A stretch of DNA of 64,000 nt from Stratiolaelaps scimitus (Eukaryota; Arthropoda; Arachnida; Mesostigmata; Laelapidae): contig JABWDB010000017.1 of assembly GCA_019614645.1 (NCBI GenBank), positions 5,778,501 through 5,842,500 on the forward strand, read 5' to 3'. Position numbers and translations under genes: made by a program. Below the pieces are notes generated by a model. It ran no database searches, was not told where the DNA came from, and saw nothing but the letters and a program-made list of their open reading frames with translations. Every line of letters starts with the position of its first letter. Within the stretch, counting starts at the first letter, position 1. This document shows positions 1-13,400 of this stretch, in pieces.

Positions 1-1378
1 GTACGAGTCTCATCAGAGACATGCGCCGCGCCCCTTGTTTTTTCTTCTAGTTCGTGCGAAAGTATATTAATGTGTGCACGTTATGAAATAAGTCCATCAA
101 GATTTCATATGTGGGGGCTGGAACAGTGCATTACTTATTTGAATGAAGCTCGTCTGAGAAATCGATATCAAACGGATGGCTCTGCCTCAATAATGTGCGG
201 GAAGCCCAGGATCTCGCCCAGAGAAAGACAAGGTCAGACCACTTCTGTCAAAGGCCAGGTCTTGCTCAACATCTTCAAAATAGGGCAATGCCGCGGCAGT
301 AATGGACGTCAATGGCGGAGATAAGGCAAAACGACGACCGAACGGTGATGGTATTTGAACCAAGTTAGAACAGAGTTAGTTAATTAGTCAGTTGGTTAAT
401 GATATAACACTTGACACGGAACCAGTCAACACCGAGTGATACATTCAAAGATGTGAATCAAGATGAATCAAGATGTGAATGGGTATACTTTCGGCACTTA
501 CAACTGTATTTTTTCGAAGTTATATCTTCCAATGCAGATTTCCGCGTGGGGGCTTATACGGCTAAGTCTCTAGCTGTATAATGCCGGGGACCGCTGTGTG
601 AACACCCTAAAGTAACACGTTCATTTGAACAAAAGGTGCATTTGTACTATATTACTGTATTGGAAGATACAATAGAAGCTTTCTGAAAACAGGAGCATGT
701 AAGCGATCGCATAAGGCAGTCGAGATGGCCTCCTATATAACACGCTAGCTACGCTCGTTGAGCATGTCCAGTCGTATGAAGTAAGCTAACTGAGTCCATC
801 ACGACGTGTTTCGTATGCGCGTGTCAAACTGCAGAGGCAGGTCTATCTTGATGTAGTGTCAGGGAAGACGAAATTACGTTAGACTCTAGAGGAAAGTTAT
901 GAGAAACTAATATGCAAATCGAAACGAAGGTTGAGCCCCGACCTTGTTAACTTTGTTTATACTGGCACTGTTGCCCATATCCATAGCCTGGCAAAGGCGC
1001 TCAAACCGCACAACTTAAACTAAACGAAGACGTACAATATACAGGAAGTTTTGGTAGAATACGAGAGATGCACAAGTATTACCCTAGATATGGTTATAGG
1101 CTTGAACCTCACGACAGCCCTAGTAGTTATGGTGGGCCTCTGTCCATCAGTTGCTCCCAAGGGAGTTGTTGATGCACTATAATATTTTGTATGTATACAT
1201 ATATATATATATCTCTTAGAGATTGGGGACCCAACTCCAGCGAGAGTAAGTCATCAACTTCCGCGGATGCCCAAAAGTTCATTATGCTCCACAAACACCT
1301 CAACAGATCGTACTGAGCTTCAACATGCGTTGACAATGTTTCTAATGGTGCACCGAAAATTATATAAATATATCCGTT

Positions 1379-1418
1379 CCTATACGTAATGATGTATCCT
1401 CACATCATTACGTATAGG
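1379..1418. repeat. Perfect 17 bp inverted repeat with 6-base loop
   Basis: CCTATACGTAATGATGT (1379-1395) is exactly reverse-complemented at 1402-1418 around the loop ATCCTC. The arms would form a stable cruciform or RNA hairpin. I see no flanking duplication or element features. Confidence 0.95.
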
Positions 1419-2304
1419 GACTGGTCCTAAACCCACCCGGGTATCTATTTCTCTTTGATATCGTTATTCTCGTCGACTCTAAGAAGCAATCTTGAGTCAA
1501 GTAAAAAGCAACACAGATATAATATTGAAGACATCCCTGTGCAACATCTGGTTGAGACGAAAACACATACTTGTACACATGTTAAAATTATATTAGAAGT
1601 TGTATTCTCCTTGTGCTGCTTGACGAAATTTGATAATAATAGTGTCATGTGATAATTACTACATATTTAGTTGTTAAAATTATATTTTCGTGCAGTTATT
1701 CGAGATTCAAACGAACTATAATATATTCAAAATATTACGCAGTGCAAGTCCGTATATATCAAATATGATTTAGCAAATCCTTGTTATTAGTACCATGAGA
1801 GCCATGGGAAATATGCAGTCCAATGTAGTCATTTATTTGTTACTGGACTATTCCTTGAAAACAAGGGTTCTCGACGGATTTGATTTAAAGTAACCATTTC
1901 TGTCTAGACATCCGACAGATGTCCCAACGACGAACAAACGCGTCGGAACAGTTGACGGCCAAAAGAACTATCTTGTAACCTAACCATTTCTGACGCGATT
2001 TCGGGTGCTTGCACTCTGGTAACCAAACTCCTATAGACGAATGAAGGGAGTAAACAGCAGAACGTGAGGCGTAGAAGAAAATGTCGTGTAAAATATTTAC
2101 AAAAAAGACTAGCAAACTTCATCTGACTCAATCATTCTTGGCACATTTTTTCCCTCAATTTATTCCAGATATCTTCAGGGGGCTACTCCACCGGATAGGG
2201 AGACGGGAGTCTTGCATGCACGCCGGCTTGCTGCTGTTAAACAGGGATTTGAACTTCTTGGGTTCAGGGTCACGGTTTGTAAATCTTCACATGCTCATAG
2301 AGTC

Positions 2305-2341
2305 ATAATAATAATAATAATAATAATAACAACAACAATAA
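2305..2341. repeat. (ATA)n microsatellite running into AAC/AAT units
   Basis: About eight ATA units are followed by ACAACAACAATAAT. Confidence 0.95.
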
Positions 2342-3200
2342 TTATCATTATCTTGCTATGATGCTACTAAACTATTTTTACAGCTAACCCTCAACTATCC
2401 TCCTTCTATGGAAAACCTCGATACCGCACATTGTACTACCACTACTACTACAACTCTCAAAATCTAAAGAACAGCAAGGTAGATCTCGCCTAGCAAATAT
2501 CAATCACCGCCACCTAGGCCAGACCGCTGAAAGGCAAATATCGGTTGAGAATACACTTTCCTCCATATTCGCCTATGCTCATTCATTTCTTCGCTTCTGC
2601 TGCCCGCCATACAACGTTGGCACCTTCCACTGTCGCAGGCGGCAATCGGATAAAGGGATGTTGAAATCCGATTGTGTCGATTGTACAATGTGTCACTGAT
2701 GTCATAATGGCGATAGTCGTCGCTATTTTTCAAGTCCTTCACATCTAGCAGTGTTCAAAGGGTTAGAGAGGGCATCTCGCTCTGCTTGTTCGCCCCGTAG
2801 CTGATGGCCTTCACGAAGTTTCCCCTCACCTCAACCGCGTCGTGTTCGTCTCTTAGTTGCCCCCCCTCCCCCCGGATATTCAGCCCCACCATCTCACCCC
2901 CTCGCGAACCACCTACCGCGTCCTCATACCATTGAATGTCCTAGTCAGTTCTCCTGAACGAAAAGTTTTAATGACTTCCAAGTCATCACCGTAGTTGCGC
3001 CAACCCGACAGCTAGAGCCAGTCGCTAGACGGAAGGGCAACTTTTATTTCTTAAGCTCACCTGGAACGGTGAGTTTCTCCGAAGAATCGCTAATGTTAGA
3101 CTCCTTCGCAAAACGACGAAATAGACAAAACACAAATGGCCCTCGAGCTGTCCCCGCTATCGCCGAACGTACCCATATATAGTGGTCCCTTTCTGGGCAT

Positions 3201-3216
3201 GTGTGTGTGTGTGTGT
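3201..3216. repeat. (GT)8 microsatellite
   Basis: Eight uninterrupted GT units. Confidence 0.95.
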
Positions 3217-3550
3217 TTGTGGTAATACGTCGACAATGGCCGAGGGCGTAATGATGATATAAAGATAGAGTATGAGTCATCAGCCCAGCGGGAAAAAGTC
3301 CCAGTGGATGATCAGCTATAGGTGACAGCTGAAAGACAACTTTTATTTTCGTGACAGAGCTCTCATTTTTCGTTAATGATGATTCTATCGTGGGAGAATG
3401 AGCAAACGTGTTGATAATTATAATAATAATTAGGACGAACTTATATGTATGCTTGTGTGTGATTGCTAGCAGGAGGAATGCGCATATTCTCATTAGGGTA
3501 ACTCAAGCTAACTAAGGAACTATATTAATAAACCAGTAGTAGATTCACTG

Positions 3551-3746
3551 CGTCGAGCCCGGTGGCGTAGTGCATTCGTGTGCATCTCGTAATCGGAGCA
3601 GACACCTAGATGCACGGGTTCGATCCCCACAGTTGCACATTTGAATTTAAAGGGGTTGTCCGTCTTATGAACCAATGCCGAAAGCAGTACCGTGAACGCT
3701 AAATGTTGGCTGTGGGTCAGCCCGGAAAATTAATTTTGTTTTTTTA
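3551..3746 (+). mobile_element. tRNA-derived SINE, complete, with perfect target-site duplication
   Basis: The head has a box A-like TGGCGTAGTGCATTCG and a canonical box B, GGGTTCGATCCCC, followed by a tRNA-unrelated body (AGGGGTTGTCCGTCTTATGA, CAGTACCGTGAACG) and a T-rich end. It is flanked by 14 bp direct repeats TAGTAGATTCACTG at 3537-3550 and 3747-3760. It matches the copies at 12908 and 22312. It is not a functional tRNA gene: it lacks a paired acceptor stem and has the SINE body attached. Confidence 0.9.
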
Positions 3747-4294
3747 TAGTAGATTCACTGTGCATATATATACATATATGTTGGCTCAATCGGGTCGTGC
3801 AAACATGTTATGTAATAGTCTCTATGTAATCCGTGCAACTAACATTTATATTTCGTGTAGTTTAGTTCTAAGTAAATATACCGCACTATTGACTGACTGT
3901 TCATACCGCAGCGGTACACGGCACGACGTGGAATAATCACGACCAAGCGTCAACTTTGAAATCGTCACGATATGATCGAATCTCAAATCCTATTGCGCAC
4001 AGAGCTGAGCGCAAACTACTAAGTGTTATTTGCCTTCTGCTTTGTTCCAACTTGTATCACACATCGAGCACAAGAAGCGCCCCCTAATGATTTGTGATGA
4101 TTGATCGACGGCATATATATGACGCTAAATTGTATGAACAGAATTGACCTTCTACGGGAGTACGACGCCAATCAATGATTGTGGGTGGAAGTGAGTTCAG
4201 AAACATTGCAACTCGAAGTACGGGAATAACGCCAGTAAATCTGCCACTGTATTGCAGACTGTTAACTGTCATTGTTGTTTACCCTTGTCTAAAG

Positions 4295-4421
4295 GAGATT
4301 GACACAATCTACCGCATCCTGGCAGCGATCATCCACCTCGGAGATGTCGAGATCCGGCCGACAGAAACATCATTCCAAACAGCAGGGTGCATTATTGTTA
4401 ACGCAGAAAAGATTCCTCAAG
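4295..4421 (+). CDS. ninaC: Myosin III exon a: motor upper 50K, pre-switch II helix
   Basis: The acceptor is TCTAAAG and the donor is GGTAAGTAAC. The exon has 42 codons plus one base and starts in phase 0. It encodes [20 protein letters not shown], the conserved myosin segment normally written as VL(A/S)AILHLGN(I/V)EF. It ends in IPQ and the last G completes a Val codon with exon b, giving [12 protein letters not shown] without a gap. The preceding exon is not found in this window. Confidence 0.92.
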
Positions 4422-7400
4422 GTAAGTAACATTATTTAGTATTAGACACAGGGCATTCTCTATCGCAGACGAATAACATAACAGAACATAAGCCTCCGTT
4501 TTGTTTGATTGCTATATTTATGAATAACACCATTATTTATAAATGTGTTACTTTAATAAATTTAAATTTTGATTTAGAATAAAGTATAGTTATTTTATTT
4601 TATTTTTTATCATTAATTAATAAATGTTAGTAAAAATGTTTATTTTACTTTCCATTTATATCTTTAGCAAAGTCTTATAGTCTATTGAACCTTGATTTCG
4701 CAATGCAAAAATGCATTACCTTTTTCCTTACGCTCTTCAAGGTCTCCTGAACGTTGTAGAAATTCTTAAAACTACAAAATGCTGCAAGAACCTACCGCTT
4801 CGGTTGAAGTGTTCGTATTGCATACTCCATTATAGGGGTTGCCACTGTTCAGGCATGAAACAGCGCGTTTAACGCCCGATCAAGTACAATGGTTATGATC
4901 AGAAACCAAGGCTCCATCATCCTACGAGACGATATTGTCGCCGAGCGACCTTCTGATAAGAACGGACATTATGTTGTGACACACACACTCTGTACTGTTC
5001 TATGCTAACTATCTATAATACGAGAGTTTTCTTTGTTGACCAGAGAGCAACTTCATTCCCAGTATGCATGCGTTGCAGTATCCAGGTGGCACGTCTCTTG
5101 AACCGAGCACATGGGGATAATCCTTCCAAATGTCTCGTCCCCTTTATTAGCACAAATATGCTTACGGCAATAGGACATTCTATTACCCTGTATCGCACAT
5201 AGTTGGAACTATCTGGCATTCTCCTGCTGGCGTTAGTCCAACGATCTTCGAGAAATCTGCTGTGGATTCTTATGGAAAACTGTCGTCTCTTCCCTATGAC
5301 AGCCGAACTATATAGGCGCTACCTAGATTTGCGGGCGAACCATGAGCGACGCTTTGTACCCTTATCTCAAACAAAGGAAGATACTTTCCTCACATAGAGG
5401 GACAACGATTATATCGTATGGCTGTGTCCCATAGCTTCACGGCGCCCAATGACGCCTCAGTGAGAAAGCTGTAATGTTTGCTCATGGAGACCGAGCCTCG
5501 GAACTGGACAAGGCTGTGTGTGGACAGTTTGGTGTTCTGAGCCCCCACAAACAAAGAATGAGACTGGCCGAGCTATGTTAGCGGGATAGGCTGTTATCGT
5601 TGGGTATACAGCGGTACTGGGAGAAGTCATAGTAGATCGCCGTGTTGTGCAAAGAGGAACTAGCCGTCAGCTCCACCGGTTAGACCCCCCGTGCTTCGGG
5701 GAATGTTAGCTGGCCTTGGGGATATTGCTTTCTGAGCTAGCCCCAGTGAGTGCCCGACTCGCCTCTCGCTAAACGAGAGATACGCGTGTGTAATTTCCAT
5801 GAATGTAGGTGTGGCTATTGTTTACTCGTAATACTAGACGTATCGAATAGCTCTGCTAATAAATGACTGAACAGAATAAATATCCGGCAAGGATAAGGCA
5901 CAGACGAAGAAATCGTTCCCTTTGTATCGCCCAGGTGTGCTTAGAAACACAGATGTACAGGATATATCAATAAACAGGTGTAGATGTCCGAATGTTTTGG
6001 TAAGTGTCCGGGCCTTTCGGAGCGGTAGAGGCGAGAAAGTGGGGTCGACCAAGGGGCTCGTCAATCGACAAATGAGAAGCTACCCAAAGCCGCACAATTT
6101 GCATACGGAGTCTAAACATATATAAATATAAACATACATCAACCTTTTTTCCCTATTTTTCTTCTGCATGAAGGCCCTTTCGCAAGATATTTCATTGGAT
6201 TTATTGGTGCATCGGAAAGGACAGACTCATTATCAATAAATCGCCAGAATCTCCCACGAGAGCACGGCTCTATCCGTTTTGTGCTGAGCGTAGCTCATCG
6301 CCGTAACGCGCCTTACTGAGTACAGTTGACAGAGGGCATTTATTCTAATCAATGATTCTGAATTTCTGAAATGAAAGCTTGGCGCTTATGGGAACCTCGT
6401 ACGTTGTTGTATTTTTCTCAGGTGGTATCTTCCACAAGATATAGACTTCATGAAAAGTAATACAGTAAACGATAAGACGAGACATATTCATAAAACATCA
6501 CAAATAGACTCGCTCGGATGGATCTGTTGTCTCGATTGGTCTGCATCACTCGTAACAGGTTAATATACGTGGGTACACTGGAGTCCGTCTCCTGCGGACG
6601 AGGTTGATGTCGAGAATGAACATACGTATACCTTCCTTGGACAGCGCCTCGACAGAGTCACAGAGCTGGAATTACCATCGCGGAGAGCGAGCCGTTCCCT
6701 CGTTTCGTATTCATGGCCGATTCACGGCCGCGTGGATCCTGAGCGAACACAGCAACCGCAGACGACCTGCAGAGCACCGCTATACCAAACGAGGCCAGCT
6801 GACCAAGAGACCAAGCTGGCCCAGCTCGATGCGACCCATTTTGTGTAACCCCAACCCCTTGAACACCCAGCCGTTCTCTACCGCGTTCGCGAGCCCCCCA
6901 GGGCCGTTAACTTACATATGCTGTACATTACGACCATTGATTGCTAAGCTGAATGTTTAACACAAAAGACATAGCATGAGCTACGACGCAACGAATGTGT
7001 CTAATACGCGACAGAGATGTGTACAGACATGGTGGCAGTATGGTGGGCCTTCACACCTGCTGCCATCTGTGAGGGAAAGAGAGAAATTCAGAGAGTCATG
7101 CGTCGTGTGCAGTGAGTAGTGGGTGAGTAAACGGCAGGGAAGTCCTCTTCGTCAGTGGCTGCTTGATGGTCTCCTCTCGTCTACAGCTACATATCACGGA
7201 GGGTATTTCTACAACGTCGACCTACGAGAATGTATATCGTCACGACCCGCCTGGGAGCGGTTCATAAATAGGACGACTCATGGATCACATGCAGTAAGAG
7301 GTGAAAAAGGACAAGATGGCTGATGCCAACTGATGGTGCCGGTTATTTCATCAATCTTGCCCTCGGCGGATTGTGTGTGTGGGGGGGGGGGGGGGCTCAT

Positions 7401-10400
7401 TCGCAATGGTGATCCGCAAATACGTCATTATGTTAGCAGTACAATATCCAAATATGCGCTCTAACTAATTTCTATCGTGACACCATGAACAGTCGTCTTA
7501 TACGGGCTGGTCGTATCGACGCCTGGTCGATTGAATTTTCGTCGCAGCTTAAAAAATGTTTGAAACTAAATGTCCAGTTACCAAGTCTGTTTGATCCTCA
7601 GTCAGTTTGAGCATTGTGCAGTCTCTCAGGTGCCGGGAATGCACGTTTGGTTTACGATGTGGTGCCTGTTGGCTGAACGAACAATTAGTTGTAACTCCAC
7701 CAGCTTGAGAAAAATCGACAGTTCTGAGAATGTCTATACCTTTGAAGGCACTTCACTCTTTACGTGATATTCGCCAATTCGTAATGCTAAAGTGACCAAG
7801 AGCAAGTACACAGCTAAGCACAAGTGATATACTCGCAAAGTCTGCACGGTGTTCGTATTGCATTCCTCGGCTGGAATCTGCCTTCTTCTCGCGTGTGGTG
7901 GTCGCCGAGGCCATATGTTCGAAGAGTCAGGGCCTTGAGGACACAGCGACTTTCCTCGAGGCAGACTGAGTACCAATGGTGGCTGTATCTCAACTACGAT
8001 GCAACTTTACCGACTATACTATTTCACTCATCCTATTGCGGCCGTTAATAACAAAGACCGACGCGGACGTGCCGAGTTCCTTCTGTGCCACTACGGATGC
8101 CACGAGTGCCGCACTAGCAAGATAGCACAACCGAGACGAGACCTCTAGCTTATCGGGGACTAATTACCATGAAAAATAATTGTTTATCAGACGTAAATCG
8201 TGTGGCAGGGCGAAATATGTATCATTATCAAAATTCTAACAAGCCTCTTCGTTGACCTTTGTGGTAAATGATACAGGGTATATGTCGCCGCTATAGATGC
8301 TGCCTAAGTCCGTCTTCTCGGTATTATCTTGAATTACCTTGAGTTTCGAAAATGAATTCGAAATTCACCGTATTTCAGAGCTAAGCGCTTGTTTCGTCTT
8401 TACATCAAATGTATTGTCTATTCTTGTACAACAGTAACCCAACACGGAAGATCCCAGGAATGCTATTGGGCATTGTTTGATCAACTTGAAAAGCATTTCT
8501 CAGAAACTGGCCTTTTTATAGTACAAGTCATAAGCCTTTCGTCCTGCCCACCGTTCTCGACTAGGATATTCTCATCTGAGCATTGTCATCGACAAAAGCT
8601 TTCAGTGTTCACAATGAATAGCTGTCGCTTTATAGGAGGCCGTTCGGACAATGTGAATATTTCTAAGATGCGTTTGAAGGTTTACATGACCACATAGTTC
8701 CGGCCGAATTATCAAGAACGCTGCATTCGATTCAAATAATGAGAAGGGCTCTCCCTAAAAAGAGCGCTCAAAGCAAAAGCAGAGCTTCCAGCCGACATTG
8801 CAATTGATGCGAATTTTTTAGCGGTGGCATTTAATAGAAGAATGCCTTAATAGGCATCGCCTTAATGGCAGAAACATATTCCCGAAGATATTCTCCGTTT
8901 TTACTTTGAGGTATGATATGGTGCGAACAGGCAACGTTTTCAGAAAAAAATTACGATCAGGCTTATATCTAAGAAAGTGCAACATAGACTAACCATGCTA
9001 CAGCGGTGACGACCAGCGATGCACGGCGTCCGCATTAAATACATGTTATTGTATTATATTTATATGGACGTTTCAGACTTTGTTTACATTAATGAAAACC
9101 AAGATAGCGGGACTAAGCTTCAAATTTTGTTTCTCACTCGACAAACATCACTCAGTCCTGCATCTATACATAAGCATTCGAACGTACAAGCAAAATAGAA
9201 GGAGAGAGAGAGAGAGCACAAGAGCCATAGTTCACGAGTAGCTAGCTTCATATGCATTAGATAATCAGGACGACCTGGGCCTGTCCTTTCCGTTCAGCTA
9301 CTGCTACGTGGTTCCGGTCCCTAGCACGGTCCTCGTTGTTGTGTGTGCAAATTCATTTTCTAATTCTTCTTTTTTTGTCTCTGCTTGGGCTAGCCACTGC
9401 TCAATAGCTCATTGTTCGTTCGATTGTGCTACGTCGTGCTGCTAGCCAAGGCTACTGCCTCTGTAGTCGCGACTGGATTCCGGGCTGTCCATCAGATAAT
9501 GTGCCGTGCCGTCAACGTCGGGAGGGGTCTCAGTAGGCGGACCTCAGTGACAGCAGCACATTGCAGGAGCAGCATCGCTAGCCATTGCTTTGGGTACGGC
9601 CGGCTGCGAGAAGACTGACGCAGGACTGCCTCGCAGACTGCTTGGTTGGCCTGTAGTCTGTAAAACCTCAAAGTGAAGAGATGTCACTGCCTCCATGGCA
9701 ACAACACAGCGATAGCAATCGCCGCACACAGCTGTACTCGCCGACGACGATGACGAGAAGAAACAATCGAACGAATGGGGCCAGAAGGGATTTGGGTAGG
9801 AGACCAATCTGCTGTGGCGGAGGTCTCACTAGACCTCGTTCATTCGTAAGGTCCCCACTTGAAACTGCCCCGCTTTAAGCCTACGTCCCGCCGCGATCCT
9901 GAGGGACGGGCTGGGGGGTGGGGGGAGAGACGGTCCGTCGAATTCGGCCTGTGCGGTCGAATCCAACTCGTTCGACCGACTGAGAGAAGCTTGAAGAACC
10001 CGCAATAATCGAGGTTTTTCCGCGCTTGACGCACCATACCACCATCTCTCCCCGTTTCTCCCTAGCGATCTTCCGTCCTTTCCTCTTGCGCGCAATCGCT
10101 GTATTTCTTTTGCTTCCTTCTTTTTCTTCTTCTCAAAATATATGTGAGATGGATATGGGATTTTGGATGCGGTTTCTTCGTCGTTGCCGCCGCCGCCGTC
10201 GTCGTCGTCGTCGTTCTCCTTGCTTGAGATCCCCCCCCCCAAGGTCACAGCCAACGGCGGTGAACGCTGCGTCGCTTCACGCGGCCTCCCGTCCCGCTCT
10301 GCCAGTTGCGGCCAGCAAGCATTTCCAACTCTAGACTTTTTTTTTCCCCGGATATCATCGATGCCCAACCATCATTCAGTTATCGTTCCTCTAGAAAGAG

Positions 10401-13400
10401 GGAATCACTGATCTCCAACGAACGAATGATAGGATCTCCTATAGCTCGGGTGAGGTCAGCCATCCAGCCAGCCGACCGGATGACAAGACGCCTCTGCTGG
10501 CCGGCTGCAAGAGCATTGTAGATCTCATATCGTTCGAAAATGAACTGCAGGAGCGTGTCTAGCAGGAAAGAAAGCTACATTATGGCAAATGATGAGATGG
10601 ATGATACATGCACACATACACCGCGGGAGCCATGGTGCTGCTGCTTGCGTGGCGTCGTTTCAACGTCTTTCCTAGACTGAATCGCATAGCGAATTCTCGA
10701 ATGTGCTTCGTACCGAGATCGATCGGGCTACGAGACAATTCGAGGCCGGCGTGATATTGGCGCGGTAAAACAGTGTCGCGCGAAATATCAAAACCGTGTT
10801 CCACACCAGCGAGCACGCATAGATTTATGTTCGTGGTACGGTTATGCAAAACACCCATATACATAACGTGTGAGTAAGAAACGATAGGCGCTCTGAATAT
10901 TGCCGTGTTACTTAAATATGAAGAAATATTTTTATCGTGGCAATTACGCCCTGACCCACGTGAGGGGATCTTCTATTCTAAATCGACACAGCAGTGGCAC
11001 GCTCACATTCCAGGCCCTAACGAGCTCTGTCCACTCTGCGGGATAGTTAGGCTCGCTAACCCCGACGCAGGCCTTGGCTGCGAGTCGGCCCGAAAACCTT
11101 TAGGCCTTAAGGCCTGTTACATGGGTGAGATGCGTGAAAAACCAGTACGTAGAGTACATGCCTATGAAGCACGTTGTCAAAGCTGCTTATTGTGATATTG
11201 ATATATCCCCGTGATAATTACACGTTTTCTTTATCTATTGGCTTGAATAGGAATCAGAAAACATTCATGAACAAGAGCCTGGCGTAGTCACTAGTAACTA
11301 AATCCTAGCGGAATTTTCAGTTTTAATTTCTGAGAACGTGCCAACATTGCCTACAAATCTCCATGCCCTCTATTATTGCATGGAAATGTACGTAATTTTT
11401 TCTTCTTTGCTGTGGACTCGAAACCAAACGTTAGGCCAGAGGAGGTCATATACAACTCGTCTAAAATATGAATTGTTATTTTCCAAAATGTGTAAATTTT
11501 AGTTTTTTTGCCATCTTTTGCCTCTAGAGCAGTACGTCGAAATGTTTGGAATTGTTGAACTGCACACACTTCGATAGCAACATTATCATATATACACCGA
11601 TAGCCGTCAATGACTTTACGAAACCAAAACTTATTAGTTATAAATGCCAATACACTGACTCAATTTAAGAGAATTCAACTCTACAGTTAAACAGCAGGCT
11701 ACGGGAAGTTTCGAATCTGAGTTGAGCACCCTCACCGGCACATGCATCTTCTCTTGTGCCATAGTGTAATAAACTATAAATGCAGTCCTTGCATCACTGT
11801 TGTACTTGATCCGGTGAAAAGATCTCCCCGATCCCGCTGTTATGTGAAGCCCAACCATCATAACTGCACTGAATCAGGGTCAAGTAGACCAGACCCCTCG
11901 GAGAAGAACTGCCATGCCCTCAATCACCGCCCATTATGGTTCAAACTCCGAGGCCCGCAACGTCATATCACTGTAATGCATGGCCTAGATAACATAGCGT
12001 CATCCCGAAATATTATTAACCAAGCAAGCTGGACATAGAGGAGCACAGCACACCCTATTTTTATTAAGAAACCCCAAACGCACTCGCACGTTCCATATTG
12101 TACCCAAGACCATAACAAGCAGCACTAGAACTAGCCAAGACACTCGAGCAGGTCTCGGAGAAAAATTGGCTTCCGCTCACACGAGGACCGTCTACCATCA
12201 TGTTGCTTTTCAAGTGCTTGACAAACCGCGAGAAGGTAGATGTGTCTGGTGTCTATTATTTGCTCAAATTTGGCAGCTCATGAGGTTCACGATGTCCCAT
12301 AAAGAAATTTGAATCGTCAGACATAGTCAAAGCATGGCGTCCGGTAGTGGAAGGGGTATTTCTGGCTTAGCTTTAGGCTAACTATATTTTGGAACCTTGA
12401 CGAGACCAATGATAAAATGAATAAATATTAAATGAAATTAAATATTCTTCAGCAGCAGAGTAAGTCGACGCGCGGGCTACGCCACTCGTATTTGCCTTAA
12501 CAACCCTACAAGATCAACGATTTTAAGCTACCGAAACGCCTTAACCATTGTGCGACGAGATCGCCTATACAAGTTTGGGAACGGGATCTGAGGTTTCTAG
12601 CTTCATAAGTCATACGACCCAACTCCATCAAAGATTGAGACACGGCAAGTGTTCTATTCTTGCGCCCTTTACTCAAGGTCCACGTCACGTGACCTGACGT
12701 GCAAATAAACGTGCGCATCCGGGTAGGTTTACGGCTTGGCCTCCATCTATTGGCACCGCCCATTGGCCAGTGGTGCAGACATGACCACTCGTGGTCACCA
12801 TGTCGCTCGTGTCGGTTGATCGCGGGTTTCTTACCGCGTCACTCGATGCGTAATGACGGCTGATGACCTGCTAGACCAGCCTCCAGCAACCAGACCCAGT
12901 GCACACAGTCGAGCCCGGTGGCGTGGTGGTGCATTCGTGTGCGCCTTGCAATCGGAGGAGACACGTAGGTGCACGGGTTCGATCCCCACCGTTGCACATT
13001 TGCATTTCAAGGGGTTGTCCGTCTTATGAACCAATGCCGATAGCAGTACCGTGGACGTTAAATGTTGGCTGGGGGTCAGCCCGGAAAATTTACTTTTAGA
13101 CCCAGTACACACAAGAGCGATAGAGCTGAATCGAGGTTTACGAATGACCTTTATGCCTTACTATTTGGGTAAAAATCTCGTCTGGGGTAGTAGCGCAGTT
13201 GACATTGTAGCTCAATCACGGGGTTGTTTTTGCCCATTAGCATGCAGGACAGTGGGCAGACCGGGAACCCTCACCCTTTTCTTAACGGGTGTGAGATTCT
13301 CGTGAAGTACCTGATGACGATGTACTCGGAGGCTATCCCTTTTTTACGGCTATTATATTTTAGTATACAGGACCAACGGGGCTTCTGGTTTGGAACATTA

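Larger units (their letters stand above)
1..4294. other. Upstream intron or flank of the myosin gene
   Basis: No convincing exon was found. It holds the 17 bp hairpin at 1379, the ATA repeat at 2305, the GT repeat at 3201 and the complete SINE at 3551. Short open frames here show no homology that I recognise. Because exon a begins in phase 0 with a normal acceptor, this is most simply read as intron. Confidence 0.6.

Noticed and set aside
3551..3640. SINE heads as real tRNA genes
   Set aside because: Box A and B are present but the acceptor stem does not pair, and each is joined to the same non-tRNA body with target-site duplications.
9829..10368. 179-codon - frame with Asp and Lys runs
   Set aside because: The acidic run is the TCG/CCG trinucleotide tract and the rest has no recognisable similarity.
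12515..12575. tRNA-like box A on the - strand (CACAATGGTTAAGGCG)
   Set aside because: No convincing box B or cloverleaf follows. It could be an old SINE remnant, but evidence is too thin for a feature.
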